A stretch of DNA of 42,818 nucleotides from an uncultured Eggerthella sp. (GCA_900540345.1 UQFK01000008.1:1-42818); one strand, 5' to 3'; counted from the first letter of the stretch, positions 1 through 8,192 are shown. A program made the numbers and translations. The notes: generated by a model not told the origin, from the sequence alone.

Positions 1-973
1 GGGGAGCCATACCAACTGCATCGCAAGAACCGTCTTCGATGACCTTTTCGCAAACATCGAGATGGTTGATACGCGTACCAGGGAAGGTAGGAAGCTTGGT
101 GTACTGCTTAGCAGCCTTAGAAAGGTAGATGAACTCACCTTCTGGAACAAGCTGGTTAGCAACAGGACGAGGAGCCTCATGGAAGCCAGCCTGGATAGAC
201 CAAGCATCAACGCCATGCTTCTCAACGACTTCGATGACCTCTTTGAGGTCTTCGAGGCGCTGGCCGCCTGGCATGAGGTCGTCTGCGGAATAACGAATAA
301 GGATTGGGTAATCTTCACCGCATACACGATGGATCTCGTCGATGATGTCGGTAAGAAGACGGCAGCGGTTCTCAGTAGATCCGCCGTACTCGTCAGTACG
401 ATGGTTGGAGTACTTGGAGATGAAGCGCATGACCATGTAACCGATACCAGCGTGGATCTCGATGATGTCGATACCAGCCTGCTGGCAGCGTTTAGCTGCT
501 TCGCCATACTGCTTTACGACAAGCTTGATCTCGTCGATGGTGAACTCGCGCTCTGGCATGCCAACAAACGGGCCAGAAACAACGTCTTTAGAAGGAGCGT
601 AGCTGAGAAGCTCGGTGTTGCCATCCGGACGCCACTCATAGCAGAGCTGCAGCTGAGCTGCGAGCTTTGCACCGTGCTTGTGGCAGGCTTCTGCGGTACG
701 GGTAAGACCTGGGATAAAACAGTCATCCCATACACCGCATGCACCAGTAGTGGTGTGATACTTAGGATGGGTGTCAAAACAGTCGCATACATAGCAAGAA
801 CCGATCTCGATAAGACCAGCTCCGCCGATCGCGCGCTGCTCGTAGAAATCAACCAGGTCGTCGCCAATGGCATAGTTATCGGTTTTCTCGATGGTCATTG
901 GCAGCATGACGAAACGATTGCGAATTTCTACGTTGCCGATTTTAAACGGCGTGGTAAGTGCTTCGTATTTCAC
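1..973 (-). CDS. Old Yellow Enzyme-family NADH:flavin oxidoreductase, C-terminus cut by the window edge
   Basis: The gene reads right to left from a GTG at 973 (protein start VKYEALTTPF) and runs off the left edge after 324 codons. An AAAGGGG ribosome site at 981-987 lies 7 bases upstream of the GTG. The visible part is the FMN-binding TIM barrel. It shows an early RNRFVMLPM segment, a HAGIGY motif near residues 174-179 whose Tyr aligns with the proton-donor Tyr of 2,4-dienoyl-CoA reductase, and the family signature NHRTDEYGGSTENR near 190-203. Long members of the family (FadH, BaiCD, BaiH; about 640-690 residues) add a 4Fe-4S site and an FAD/NADH domain, which cannot be seen here. Family role: reduction of an activated C=C bond. 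The neighbouring CoA transferase and dehydrogenase genes suggest an enoyl- or cyclic acyl-CoA substrate, but the substrate is inferred. Codons are strongly biased (AAG, AAC, GGT, CGT), which suggests high expression. Confidence 0.9.
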   Translation of the reverse strand, partial: MKYEALTTPFKIGNVEIRNRFVMLPMTIEKTDNYAIGDDLVDFYEQRAIGGAGLIEIGSCYVCDCFDTHPKYHTTTGACGVWDDCFIPGLTRTAEACHKHGAKLAAQLQLCYEWRPDGNTELLSYAPSKDVVSGPFVGMPEREFTIDEIKLVVKQYGEAAKRCQQAGIDIIEIHAGIGYMVMRFISKYSNHRTDEYGGSTENRCRLLTDIIDEIHRVCGEDYPILIRYSADDLMPGGQRLEDLKEVIEVVEKHGVDAWSIQAGFHEAPRPVANQLVPEGEFIYLSKAAKQYTKLPTFPGTRINHLDVCEKVIEDGSCDAVGMAP

Positions 974-1391
974 TGCACAGCCCCTTTCTACAAGACATGT
1001 GTGAACTACTCGTTATTCCTGAGAGACTTCGACTTGTTATTACTGACACAAACGGTTTAGAGCGCAGTTTGAACCATGACCTTGATCCTTTAGGCCATCG
1101 TTCATGCGTAAAACTGTTTTTATCAGTAATGACGAATCGTTAGTCAGCTCCTCTGTACAAGTATTTTAGAGCACTTAACGCGATTATCGATGGACATTAT
1201 GAATTTTTTGTTGGTCTATAGGAATGATTTATAGATTTTTTTCATTGGAGTTCGATGATGCGACCTTGATCGCCCCTATTGATGAGGATGAATTCGTTAG
1301 ATTCTTTCTACACAATTTCGTAAATTTGACCAACGAAATGAGATGGCTATAATGGTGCAAACATGAACTGCCTGACGAAGGGAAAGCTCGG
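974..1391. other. Divergent intergenic region between the OYE gene and the TetR gene
   Basis: This 418-base spacer has no credible gene. It holds the TetR promoter (1326-1353). An 8-base inverted repeat, ATTACTGA at 1039-1046 and TCAGTAAT at 1123-1130, is 76 bases apart and lies on the OYE side. No clear sigma-70 promoter is visible for the OYE gene. Confidence 0.5.
1326..1353 (+). promoter_or_regulatory. Sigma-70 promoter of the TetR-family gene
   Basis: A -35 box TTGACC (1326-1331), a 16-base spacer and a perfect -10 box TATAAT (1348-1353) lie 38 bases upstream of the TetR start codon. This is one of the best promoter matches in the window. Confidence 0.8.
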
Positions 1392-2045
1392 ATGGGCCCT
1401 CTTGATACAAAACTTCTTATTGCGAATGCATTTGTAGAACTTTGTGAGGAAATGCCTCTTAAGAAGGTTTCCATCTCTGACATTGTCGAGCGGACAGGCA
1501 AAAACCGCAAGACATTCTATTATCATTTCGTCGACAAAGAAGCGCTTATCATCTGGAAGTTCCGTTACGACCTTGGTCTTGCACTACAGCGTAAATTCAC
1601 TGAGAGCATCCTTGTCTACGAGGAGCCAAGCAAGGACACGGTTACTCAGTTTCCGTATTACATCACACAAAAATCTGGTGTTCGCTCACTCGATCATTCG
1701 AAATTTTTCGATGTGTTCGCAAGCGTCCTCGAAAAGCGACGCACCTTCTACACGCAAGCGCTCCTGGAAACAGGCCCGCATGCTTTGCGCAATTACCTCT
1801 ACGATCTCTATCTTCCGGCGCTGAAGAACGATATCGACATCATTCTGGCGAACCGCTATTTACCAGAAGAGAACATCGAATTCTTAAGTGAGTTCTACAC
1901 CTGCGCATTCTTGTATTACTTCATCCGCAAGTGCGACCAGCCTGTTGTTAAGCATCTCATCAGCAATGCTGGTCCATTTGCGAATTTGATCCACAGTTCA
2001 CTTGAGATGGAGATCAAAGAGGCTCAACTTCGTCGCAATCTTTAA
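1392..2045 (+). CDS. TetR/AcrR-family transcriptional regulator
   Basis: The protein has 217 residues. The N-terminal helix-turn-helix is clear: VSISDIVERTGKNRKTFYYHF at about 26-46, carrying the TFYYHF element typical of TetR DNA-binding domains. The rest is a helical ligand or dimer domain that I cannot assign to a subgroup. The start is ATG 1392, with AAGGGA at 1378-1383 giving an 8-base spacing. The gene is divergent from the OYE gene and next to the transporter genes, so it is the obvious candidate regulator of the catabolic island, perhaps sensing its substrate or a CoA ester. That role is inferred from position only. The gene shares a convergent terminator with the transporter at 2204-3526. 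Confidence 0.93.
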   Translation: MGPLDTKLLIANAFVELCEEMPLKKVSISDIVERTGKNRKTFYYHFVDKEALIIWKFRYDLGLALQRKFTESILVYEEPSKDTVTQFPYYITQKSGVRSLDHSKFFDVFASVLEKRRTFYTQALLETGPHALRNYLYDLYLPALKNDIDIILANRYLPEENIEFLSEFYTCAFLYYFIRKCDQPVVKHLISNAGPFANLIHSSLEMEIKEAQLRRNL

Positions 2046-2135
2046 ATCCGCTTATCTTACAGAAGCACTATCCAAATCGGGATCGACCAAATATCCGACT
2101 GACTCTCGCTGATCGTTAAGTACATGAAGACAAAT

Positions 2136-2163
2136 AAGAAGGGCACCTTTCGGTGCCCTTCTT
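2136..2163 (-). terminator. Intrinsic terminator between TetR gene and transporter gene
   Basis: A perfect 12-base stem (2136-2147 with 2152-2163) closes a TTTC loop. Read on the minus strand it is followed by a T-rich tract, so it mainly ends the transporter transcript whose stop is at 2204. It can also stop TetR read-through on the plus strand. Confidence 0.85.
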
Positions 2164-2203
2164 AGATTCAGGTTAGTCTCTCTCAGACTAGTGACAACAG
2201 CAA

Positions 2204-3526
2204 TTAGCTGGTAACTGCCTTGTCTGCATAGTCCTTCCTGCCTGCTTTGTACGCAATGGTACAGAGGAAGTAGATGAGGACCATGACAACAATGTCGAGG
2301 ATGAAGAAGAAGTCCCATCCAAAGATCTGATTGACAACTGCCAGACCAGATGCAGCAGTAGCGCCGACTAGGTTAACAGGAATCAGGATGACAGAGTAGA
2401 TCTTGTCATAATGCAGGTCGCCGAAGATCTGACGTGTTAAGTACGGTAACAACGTTGTTACAAACGCGTAGATGAAGCCGTAGATCAGACCGCCGCCGAA
2501 GAGAATCGGGAGGATCTTGTTGTAGCCGCCGAACCAGATGCCGCAGATACCAGCGATACCAGTTACAACACCTACGATCAATGCGAGCTGTACAGACTTG
2601 GACTCGATGATACCAGTACAAATCTTACCAATCATCATGCCGACCATGGAGAACGCCTCCAACGTACCAGACATGATCATGAGCTCAGGAATAGCATCCT
2701 GGGTGCCCGGGATAACAGCAACAACGCCCTGATAGAAGTTGGTGTAGTGCTGTGGGTAAATACCGCAGATGTTCATCAAACAACCTGCGATGATGAGTAC
2801 GTAGAAGTACCAACGGGTGTAAGCAACCTTAGGCTCCATACCAGTGAGGTGAATATCGTCATCATCGATAACTTCGCCTTCACGAATGGGAGCACCGTAT
2901 GCCTTCAGTCCAACGTCCTCAGGAGCATTGCGGAGGCAAAGTGCGGTCCAAGGAATGGTGCCTACGAGGCAGAGTACGCCGAACACCATGTAGAGGTTGC
3001 GCCAAGTGTCCTCAACCAACAGGTTAGGACCAAGAACGAACTGACCAACGATGTTCAAGACAGCACCACCAGCACCGGTCATTGCATAAGAAAGACCGAG
3101 CGCAAAACCGAGCTTTTTCTTAAACCAACGGCCGAGTACACCAGCGGTCATCAACCAGAGCAGAGTGATCTGGGAGAAACCGATGAAGATACCGGCAATG
3201 TACCATTGCCAGATGACGGTGAACTGAGACATAGCGAAATATGCACCAGTTGCGCAGACACCTGCGAGAGTACAGATGATACGAACGTCAAACTTCTCGA
3301 GCAATACACCGACGATTGGCGAGAAGATAACTTCGCACAAATAAACGACTGACATGTAGAGAGAAACGTCGGAAACCTGAATTCCGAGCTGCATAGCGAC
3401 TGGACGATAAGCCAGACCTGGGCAGCTGAAGGTGATAGCACTAGATGTAAAAATACAAATCATGCAAGTAAACAGAACCATAAAATGACGCACTGTAAAC
3501 TTCTGCTCTTTTACATTTTCAGCCAT
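2204..3526 (-). CDS. MFS transporter, OxlT/OFA-like (paralogue 1)
   Basis: The protein has 440 residues with about 12 hydrophobic segments. The loop GVLLEKFDVRI at about 75-85 is the equivalent of MFS motif A. The segments RWFKKKLGFALGLSYAMTG and GPNLLVEDTWR are conserved in the tandem paralogue at 4081-5409, and the two proteins look about two-thirds identical by eye. The family (oxalate:formate antiporter-like) moves organic anions, often by exchange of substrate for product. In this setting it most likely imports the acid handled by the CoA transferase or exports its reduced product. A strong GGAGGGG site lies just before ATG 3526. A long leader of about 190 bases with hairpins and an inverted-repeat region at 3725-3787 lies upstream. 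Codon use suggests high expression. Confidence 0.9.
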   Translation of the reverse strand: MAENVKEQKFTVRHFMVLFTCMICIFTSSAITFSCPGLAYRPVAMQLGIQVSDVSLYMSVVYLCEVIFSPIVGVLLEKFDVRIICTLAGVCATGAYFAMSQFTVIWQWYIAGIFIGFSQITLLWLMTAGVLGRWFKKKLGFALGLSYAMTGAGGAVLNIVGQFVLGPNLLVEDTWRNLYMVFGVLCLVGTIPWTALCLRNAPEDVGLKAYGAPIREGEVIDDDDIHLTGMEPKVAYTRWYFYVLIIAGCLMNICGIYPQHYTNFYQGVVAVIPGTQDAIPELMIMSGTLEAFSMVGMMIGKICTGIIESKSVQLALIVGVVTGIAGICGIWFGGYNKILPILFGGGLIYGFIYAFVTTLLPYLTRQIFGDLHYDKIYSVILIPVNLVGATAASGLAVVNQIFGWDFFFILDIVVMVLIYFLCTIAYKAGRKDYADKAVTS

Positions 3527-3994
3527 AACCCCTCCTTCTTCTCGTGGAACGCTTTTAAGCGCTCCCCCGTTTCCTGCACATGCAACTGTTCTTCAAGAGG
3601 CTCGGTGTAATTTCTCTCTAAGGACAATTGCACGCAAGAGCACGAATGCTCTCAGGACTATTCTGTTCCTCCATTTCCCCTTCAAAAATGGTCAGATGTC
3701 GGCTTTTGCCCCATAGAAATAATTTTTGAACGCGTTATACTACACGTTTTTTTGAACACGTCCATTTCTGTATAACGCCTGTTCAAATAGCGTTTTTTTC
3801 TTGCTCATATCTGCTGATTCTCATCTGCTTTTCCAATATTTTTCTCAAAATAATCGAAAGAAATATAATTTCTGGGTCGGAACTGATTGCTTTTCGCAAT
3901 GAAAGAGGCCTTTTCCTGATAGTTTCCCTTAATAATTCGGGGTCACATCTTAAATTTGGACTATGAGTATCTTTTTTAACGCTTGAAAAATAAA
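3527..3994. other. Leader and regulatory region upstream of transporter 1
   Basis: No gene is supported here. On the minus strand, the leader contains a hairpin AGAGCA-TTCG-TGCTCT about 110 bases before the start codon and a second one, GCGCTT-AA-AAGCGT, just before the ribosome site. A -10-like TATAAC (complement of 3734-3739) lies inside the inverted repeat 3725-3787. Bases 3790-3990 are AT-rich and show nothing recognisable. Confidence 0.45.
3725..3787. promoter_or_regulatory. Inverted-repeat operator region of transporter 1
   Basis: The left arm TTTGAACGCGTTATAC (3725-3740) is mirrored by GTATAACGCCTGTTCAAA (3770-3787), matching over 16 bases apart from a 2-base bulge. Between them sits ACACGTTTTTTTGAACACGT, which resembles the repeat upstream of transporter 2. 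The -10-like element falls within an arm. The arrangement looks like a regulator binding site. Confidence 0.6.
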
Positions 3995-3995
3995 G

Positions 3996-4030
3996 ATCGG
4001 GCACCGTGCGCGAAGCTCGGTGCCCGATAC
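3996..4030 (-). terminator. Intrinsic terminator of transporter 2
   Basis: A GC-rich hairpin with arms ATCGGGCACCG and CGGTGCCCGAT lies about 50 bases past the stop of the transporter gene at 4081. Read on the minus strand it is followed by a TTTATTTTTC tract. Confidence 0.85.
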
Positions 4031-4080
4031 AAGATCCTTGCTTTAAGCAAAACAAAGGATGAAGGCAAACGCTCTTGTGA

Positions 4081-5409
4081 TTAGTGAACGCTTCCTGCAG
4101 CCTTGTCGCCACGATAGTCCTTGGTGCCCCACTTGACGACAACGAAGCCGAAGATGAAGCAAAGAACTGCAACGATGAGGCCAACGATGAAGTACCAATC
4201 CCAACCTGGACCCTGGTAGATAAGAGCCAGACCAGATGCAGCAAAAGCACCGACCAGGTTAACTGGCATGAGGATAACAGAGTAGATCTTGTCGTAATCC
4301 TTCTCGCCGAAGAGCAGACGGGTGATGTAGGGCAATGCCGTCGTAACCAATGGATAGAGCATGCCGAAGATGAAACCGCCGAAGAACAGAACAGGGATGA
4401 TCTTGTTCATGCCGCCATACCAGATACCAATCAGGCCAAGGAAGCCGCAGATTGCACCGAACGCAAGAGCAACGATGATGTTACGTGATTCGATAGCGCC
4501 AATGGTGACCTTACCAACTGCCATACCAATCATGCAGCATGCTTCCAGCGTGCCGGACATGATCATAAGATCCGGAATGGTGATGCCAGCTGCGTCAACA
4601 GCAACAACGGTCTGATAGAAGGTCGTGAAGTGCTGAGGATAGATACCACCGATGTTGAACAAACAACCTGCGATGATGAGTACCCAGAAATACCACTTAG
4701 TGTAAGCAACCTTAGCAGGGATACCAGGAAGCTCAAGATGGTCAGAGGTGATGACCTCGCCCTCTTCGATAGGAGCGCCATATGCCTTCAAACCGCAATC
4801 CTGGGGATGCGAGCGAATGCAGAACAGCGTGAAGGGAACTGAGAGTACAGCAGCAGCAATACCATAGAACAGGTAAAGATCGCGCCAGGTGTCTTCAACG
4901 AGCAGGTTCGGACCGAGGATGAACTGACCGATGAAGTTGAACACTGCACCACCCAAGCCGGTCATTGCATAAGAGATGCCGAGCATAAGACCAAGCTTTG
5001 CTTTGAACCAACGGTTCAAAAGACCTGCGACCATCAGCCACAGAAGGGTGATCTCGCCGATTCCCATGAAGAAACCAGAGATGTACCACTGCCAAAGTTC
5101 GGTGTAGAACGACATCGCACCGATACCAACAGAGGTGAAAAGAGCAGCGATCGTGCAGATGATACGCGCATCGTATTTCTCGAGCAGCGCACCGATGATC
5201 GGAGAAAAGATAACTTCAGCGAAATAAACGATCGACATGTAGAACGATACGTCAGATACCTGTACACCAAGGTAATTTGCTACCGGACGATAGCAAAGAC
5301 CAGGACAGCTAAACGTGATAGCTGCGCAACCAAAGGTACAGAAGACGCAGGTAAGCACTACAAGAATATGACGAGCCGTCATTTTCTGAGTTGTAGCAGC
5401 AGTTGCCAT
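4081..5409 (-). CDS. MFS transporter, OxlT/OFA-like (paralogue 2)
   Basis: The protein has 442 residues from ATG 5409 (MATAATTQKMTARHI). This start is preferred over an upstream in-frame ATG at 5496 because AAGGAAAG lies just before it and because it matches the 440-residue length of paralogue 1. About 12 membrane segments are visible, with GALLEKYDARI as the motif A equivalent and RWFKAKLGLMLGISYAMTG after it. Two adjacent OFA paralogues with separate promoters suggest two substrates, or importer and exporter roles, within one pathway; this is inference. The leader of about 280 bases carries a candidate attenuator (5578-5616), and a long inverted repeat lies at 5728-5780. Confidence 0.9.
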   Translation of the reverse strand: MATAATTQKMTARHILVVLTCVFCTFGCAAITFSCPGLCYRPVANYLGVQVSDVSFYMSIVYFAEVIFSPIIGALLEKYDARIICTIAALFTSVGIGAMSFYTELWQWYISGFFMGIGEITLLWLMVAGLLNRWFKAKLGLMLGISYAMTGLGGAVFNFIGQFILGPNLLVEDTWRDLYLFYGIAAAVLSVPFTLFCIRSHPQDCGLKAYGAPIEEGEVITSDHLELPGIPAKVAYTKWYFWVLIIAGCLFNIGGIYPQHFTTFYQTVVAVDAAGITIPDLMIMSGTLEACCMIGMAVGKVTIGAIESRNIIVALAFGAICGFLGLIGIWYGGMNKIIPVLFFGGFIFGMLYPLVTTALPYITRLLFGEKDYDKIYSVILMPVNLVGAFAASGLALIYQGPGWDWYFIVGLIVAVLCFIFGFVVVKWGTKDYRGDKAAGSVH

Positions 5410-5727
5410 AACTTCTTTCCTTTCCGGGGCGAACCACGACAGATGTCGCGAAAACGCCTCACTTTCCTTTACTTTCAATACAGCTTGTGCGATCACGAGG
5501 CGAATCTCGGCTTTTCGTCACGTGATACCACAGGGGAAGTTCCCCCATGTAGTATTGTGAGGTTTCAGAGTAGGGGCAAAAATAGTCAGGTTTAAGAAAC
5601 TGACCACTTGACTATTAGTATGTCTTGTGCAGGAGACCGAATTTCTAGAGTTTTCCCGTATGATTTCGATCTAACTTATTGATGGAATCTATGGATTATG
5701 GTCAAGGGTCTGAATCTGTCCTAAAAT
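5410..5727. other. Structured leader upstream of transporter 2
   Basis: No gene is supported. Besides the attenuator-like hairpins at 5578-5616, there is an odd palindrome GGGGAA-G-TTCCCC at 5533-5545. A -10-like CATAAT (complement of 5695-5700) lies just downstream, in the reading direction, of the inverted repeat 5728-5780, with no good -35 box. That would suit an activator-dependent promoter. Confidence 0.4.
5578..5616 (-). promoter_or_regulatory. Candidate transcription attenuator in the transporter 2 leader
   Basis: On the minus strand two hairpins compete for the same 3' strand. One pairs AATAGTCA with TGACTATT (complements of 5609-5616 and 5581-5588). The other pairs GTCAG-TTT with AAA-(C)-CTGAC (around 5600-5604 and 5585-5589) and is directly followed by TATTTTTG, like an intrinsic terminator. 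This is seen by inspection only; folding energies were not computed. Confidence 0.4.
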
Positions 5728-5780
5728 GAACATGTTCAAAACGTGTTCATTTCACTGATGAACGTGTTTTGAACCCGTTC
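5728..5780. promoter_or_regulatory. Long inverted-repeat operator upstream of transporter 2
   Basis: Arms of 23 bases (5728-5750 and 5758-5780) match at 19 positions across a 7-base centre. Each arm carries GAAC/GTTC half-sites, giving four half-sites in all. The module resembles the repeat region upstream of transporter 1, which points to a shared regulator. It lies after the terminator of the acyl-CoA dehydrogenase unit, so it belongs to the transporter gene. Confidence 0.65.
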
Positions 5781-5795
5781 GCGGAAAATATGAAA

Positions 5796-5819
5796 AAGCC
5801 GCGGTCGAAACCGCGGCTT
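5796..5819 (-). terminator. Intrinsic terminator of the acyl-CoA dehydrogenase unit
   Basis: A perfect 10-base stem AAGCCGCGGT/ACCGCGGCTT (5796-5805 with 5810-5819) with a CGAA loop. T tracts follow on both strands, so it is bidirectional. It lies about 50 bases past the small membrane-protein gene. Confidence 0.88.
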
Positions 5820-5866
5820 ATTTTTTGCTGAAAGGTATTCTTCGTAGACACTTTACTCAACGAGAT

Positions 5867-6109
5867 TTAACGCTTCTTTTTGGAGCCCTTCTTCCCGCCC
5901 TTGCCTTTCTTCTTCTGGTATGCTTGGCGAGCTTTAACATCGATCCTGATCGCTTGTACAACAAAATAGAGGAAGATACCGTAGCCGATAATACCAACAC
6001 CGATCAGGTTCAAAAGATTGAATCCCGCATTGTACATATACATGATGACGATCGTAGTAATGGGATTGATTATGAGCGCGTAGATCCAATACTTCGTACT
6101 TTGTTTCAT
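5867..6109 (-). CDS. Small two-span membrane protein with Lys-rich tail
   Basis: The protein has 80 residues. Two hydrophobic spans (about 8-28 and 33-53) are followed by a strongly basic tail (KKKGKGGKKGSKKKR at the end). Its ATG overlaps the stop of the acyl-CoA dehydrogenase gene as ATGA, so the two are translationally coupled. I do not recognise a family. By the positive-inside rule the tail should be cytoplasmic. It might anchor the dehydrogenase or its electron partner at the membrane; this is inferred from coupling alone. A strong terminator follows. Confidence 0.75.
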   Translation of the reverse strand: MKQSTKYWIYALIINPITTIVIMYMYNAGFNLLNLIGVGIIGYGIFLYFVVQAIRIDVKARQAYQKKKGKGGKKGSKKKR

Positions 6110-7278
6110 AAGGCTTCTTCCTTTTCATATTTTTCCATGATGAGCGGCGCAGAGATATAGACCATGATCTGATCGGTTCCCTCTGCGATCTGATTGCCGC
6201 GACAATCTTCCCATATAGAGCTTACACGAGAACCTTCAGTATATCCAAGTCCTCCAAGAATCTGCATAGCATTGCTAGCAACCTCGGTCGCTGCCTTGGG
6301 AATGAAACGCTTCATGAGCGCGACGGTAAGCCGTTTGCTCGGCGTGTCATTCTCGATTTCCCATACAGCACGATAGAGCATCGTGCGCATATTATAGAGA
6401 CTGACCTCCATATCGGTGAGCATCTGTTCGATTTGTTGGAAATGACTGATCTGTACTCCGAACGCTCTGCGATCGCGTGCATGAGTAACCGCATCTTCCA
6501 TTGCAGCTTGCGCCATACCTACCGAAGATGCGCAGATAAATACACGGCCGAATTCAAGCAGGCGAAACAGCTGCCTAAAACCACCCTCGTTGCCGCTCAA
6601 ACGATACTCAGGCAACAATTCAACATCTTCGAATTCGAGGGAGGCGAAAGGCAACATGGATTGACCGATCTTATTGATCGGATATGCACGAATGCCTTTT
6701 AGGTCACGCGGAATGAGCCAGAACGCCAAAGCAGGGTATTTGCCTGGTTCTTTCACATCTTTATCAATGGCCGCCACCAGAATGTTCGGTGAATACTCAC
6801 CGTTATTCACATAGTTCTTTTGACCGTTCAAGATGATCTTGCCATCGACAGTCTGGGTCGCGGTCTGCATTCCCATCGAATCCGAACCAGCAAAAGGTTC
6901 CGAGATCGCAAATGAGAACATAAGCCGCCCGGTCTTGCGATAGAACTCGAGCGCATCGCTAAAACGAGTCGACTCAGCAAACCAGTTCATGATCTGAAGA
7001 TTGAAAAGATCATTCTGGAATGGCAAAGTGGCACCTGCGCAACGAGAGAGCTCTTCTAAGATGAGGGTCTGACTCATGACGCTGTGTGCAAATGAATTAC
7101 CTGAAGTTGGCGTCTCGAAACTGAAATAGAGATCGGTGAAACCCTTGACCACTTCGTCAGGCAACCCCTGATCGCGCTTCCATTGAAAGACACGATCGGG
7201 CGTGAAGATGCTTTCTCCGAACGAACGAAACGCGGCGACGAGTCGCTCTTGCTCGGAGGAGAGCGCAAAGCTATACAT
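6106..7278 (-). CDS. Acyl-CoA dehydrogenase family protein (CaiA-like)
   Basis: The protein has 390 residues from ATG 7278 (MYSFALSS). GAGGAA lies just before this start; an in-frame TTG seven codons upstream has no ribosome site. Family signature 1 is present (SFAISEPFAGSDSMG, about 122-136). Signature 2 is present as QILGGLGYTEG followed by IAEGTDQI, with Glu near 366 in the place of the catalytic base of MCAD and CaiA. Such FAD enzymes oxidise acyl-CoA or, in anaerobes, reduce enoyl-CoA with electrons from ETF or another flavoprotein. No etfAB genes are in view. With the CoA transferase and hydratase-like genes it forms a CaiA/CaiB/CaiD-like trio. The actual substrate is unknown. Confidence 0.9.
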   Translation of the reverse strand: MYSFALSSEQERLVAAFRSFGESIFTPDRVFQWKRDQGLPDEVVKGFTDLYFSFETPTSGNSFAHSVMSQTLILEELSRCAGATLPFQNDLFNLQIMNWFAESTRFSDALEFYRKTGRLMFSFAISEPFAGSDSMGMQTATQTVDGKIILNGQKNYVNNGEYSPNILVAAIDKDVKEPGKYPALAFWLIPRDLKGIRAYPINKIGQSMLPFASLEFEDVELLPEYRLSGNEGGFRQLFRLLEFGRVFICASSVGMAQAAMEDAVTHARDRRAFGVQISHFQQIEQMLTDMEVSLYNMRTMLYRAVWEIENDTPSKRLTVALMKRFIPKAATEVASNAMQILGGLGYTEGSRVSSIWEDCRGNQIAEGTDQIMVYISAPLIMEKYEKEEAL

Positions 7279-7392
7279 AGTTCCTCTTCTTGGATTCAAG
7301 CGTTTTTATTTCCCCTAGTAGCGTAACCAAATGAACCTGTTTTTTGTAGCATCAAAACCTCATTAGTGTCCGATAATCCATAGGGCATTCCT

Positions 7393-7422
7393 TTGTTCAC
7401 GGCCTTCTCTCTTTCGTATAAT
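7393..7422 (+). promoter_or_regulatory. Promoter of the iron-sulfur flavoprotein gene
   Basis: A -35-like TTGTTC (7393-7398), an 18-base spacer and a perfect -10 box TATAAT (7417-7422) lie 38 bases upstream of ATG 7460. Confidence 0.65.
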
Positions 7423-7459
7423 CAATATAGTGTGAAGTTTTATGAGATTGGGGATACTC

Positions 7460-8077
7460 ATGAAGATCTTAGCGATCAATGGCAGTCATCGAAGTGGTCA
7501 GAACACTGACTATCTGATTAAGCAAGCACTCGATGCAGCAGCTGAGCTTGGAGCTGAAACGGAGCTCATCGAATTATCCAAGATGAATGTAGAATATTGC
7601 ACAGGATGCAATCGCTGTCTGTTCAAGCCTGAATGCAGTATCAAAGACGACGATATGGAGCAGATCAAGGAGAAGATGCTTGAAGCAGATGGCATCATCG
7701 TCGCCTCGCCTGACTACTTCTCAAATGTTTCTGCTCGTATGAAATGCTTCATGGATCGCACAAGGCCATTACACATGGTCGCAAACCAACTCAAGCATAA
7801 GGTCGCTGGCTATCTGACCATGGCTGGTCTTGATAACTGCGGCGCAGAATCAACGAATGCGGCGCTCAATCAATTCTGCGCGACACATGAGATGATCGTT
7901 GTTAATCCACGTCCTGAAGGCCCGGTGATCGCATCGAGCATCACTGGTTCTTTGATGGCAGGCATGAAGGAAGGCAAACCTCGGTGGCGACGCTCGGTCT
8001 CTGAAGACCCTATCGCTCCTCTCGTTGCGCGTCAGCTTGGTATCGATATGGTCGAACTGATCAAGAAACTTGCTTAA
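7460..8077 (+). CDS. Iron-sulfur flavoprotein, NADPH-dependent FMN reductase family
   Basis: The protein has 205 residues from ATG 7460 (MKILAINGSH), which matches the start of the flavodoxin-like fold; an upstream ATG at 7442 is possible. The NGSHRSGQNT segment is the FMN phosphate-binding loop. Cysteines at about 47, 50, 53 and 59 give C-x2-C-x2-C-x5-C, the compact 4Fe-4S motif of archaeal and clostridial iron-sulfur flavoproteins. SPDYFSNVSARMKCFMDR is the typical second half. These proteins carry electrons. Here it may connect reduced ferredoxin or NAD(P)H to the OYE or acyl-CoA dehydrogenase; this is inference from location. It is a lone plus-strand gene with its own promoter and terminator. 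Confidence 0.88.
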   Translation: MKILAINGSHRSGQNTDYLIKQALDAAAELGAETELIELSKMNVEYCTGCNRCLFKPECSIKDDDMEQIKEKMLEADGIIVASPDYFSNVSARMKCFMDRTRPLHMVANQLKHKVAGYLTMAGLDNCGAESTNAALNQFCATHEMIVVNPRPEGPVIASSITGSLMAGMKEGKPRWRRSVSEDPIAPLVARQLGIDMVELIKKLA

Positions 8078-8113
8078 TATCTCAAGCAAGAGCACCTCAA
8101 AATTGACTACAGC

Positions 8114-8139
8114 AAAAAGGCTCCCACGGGAGCCTTTTT
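8114..8139 (+). terminator. Terminator after the iron-sulfur flavoprotein gene
   Basis: An 11-base stem AAAAAGGCTCC/GGAGCCTTTTT with a CACG loop, 36 bases past the stop. The A and T runs make it bidirectional. Confidence 0.88.
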
Positions 8140-8192
8140 GTTCACCTTACCTAATCTTCCCTGCCATTACAGAAGCGAGATGAGGCTAACAA

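Noticed and set aside
62..1060. Long plus-strand frame of 332 codons at the left end
   Set aside because: It is the antisense shadow of the OYE gene; its protein has no recognisable domain, whereas the minus strand encodes a clear TIM-barrel flavoenzyme.
4081..5496. Longer start for transporter 2 at ATG 5496
   Set aside because: The extra 29 residues have no match in the paralogue, and the strong ribosome site precedes ATG 5409.
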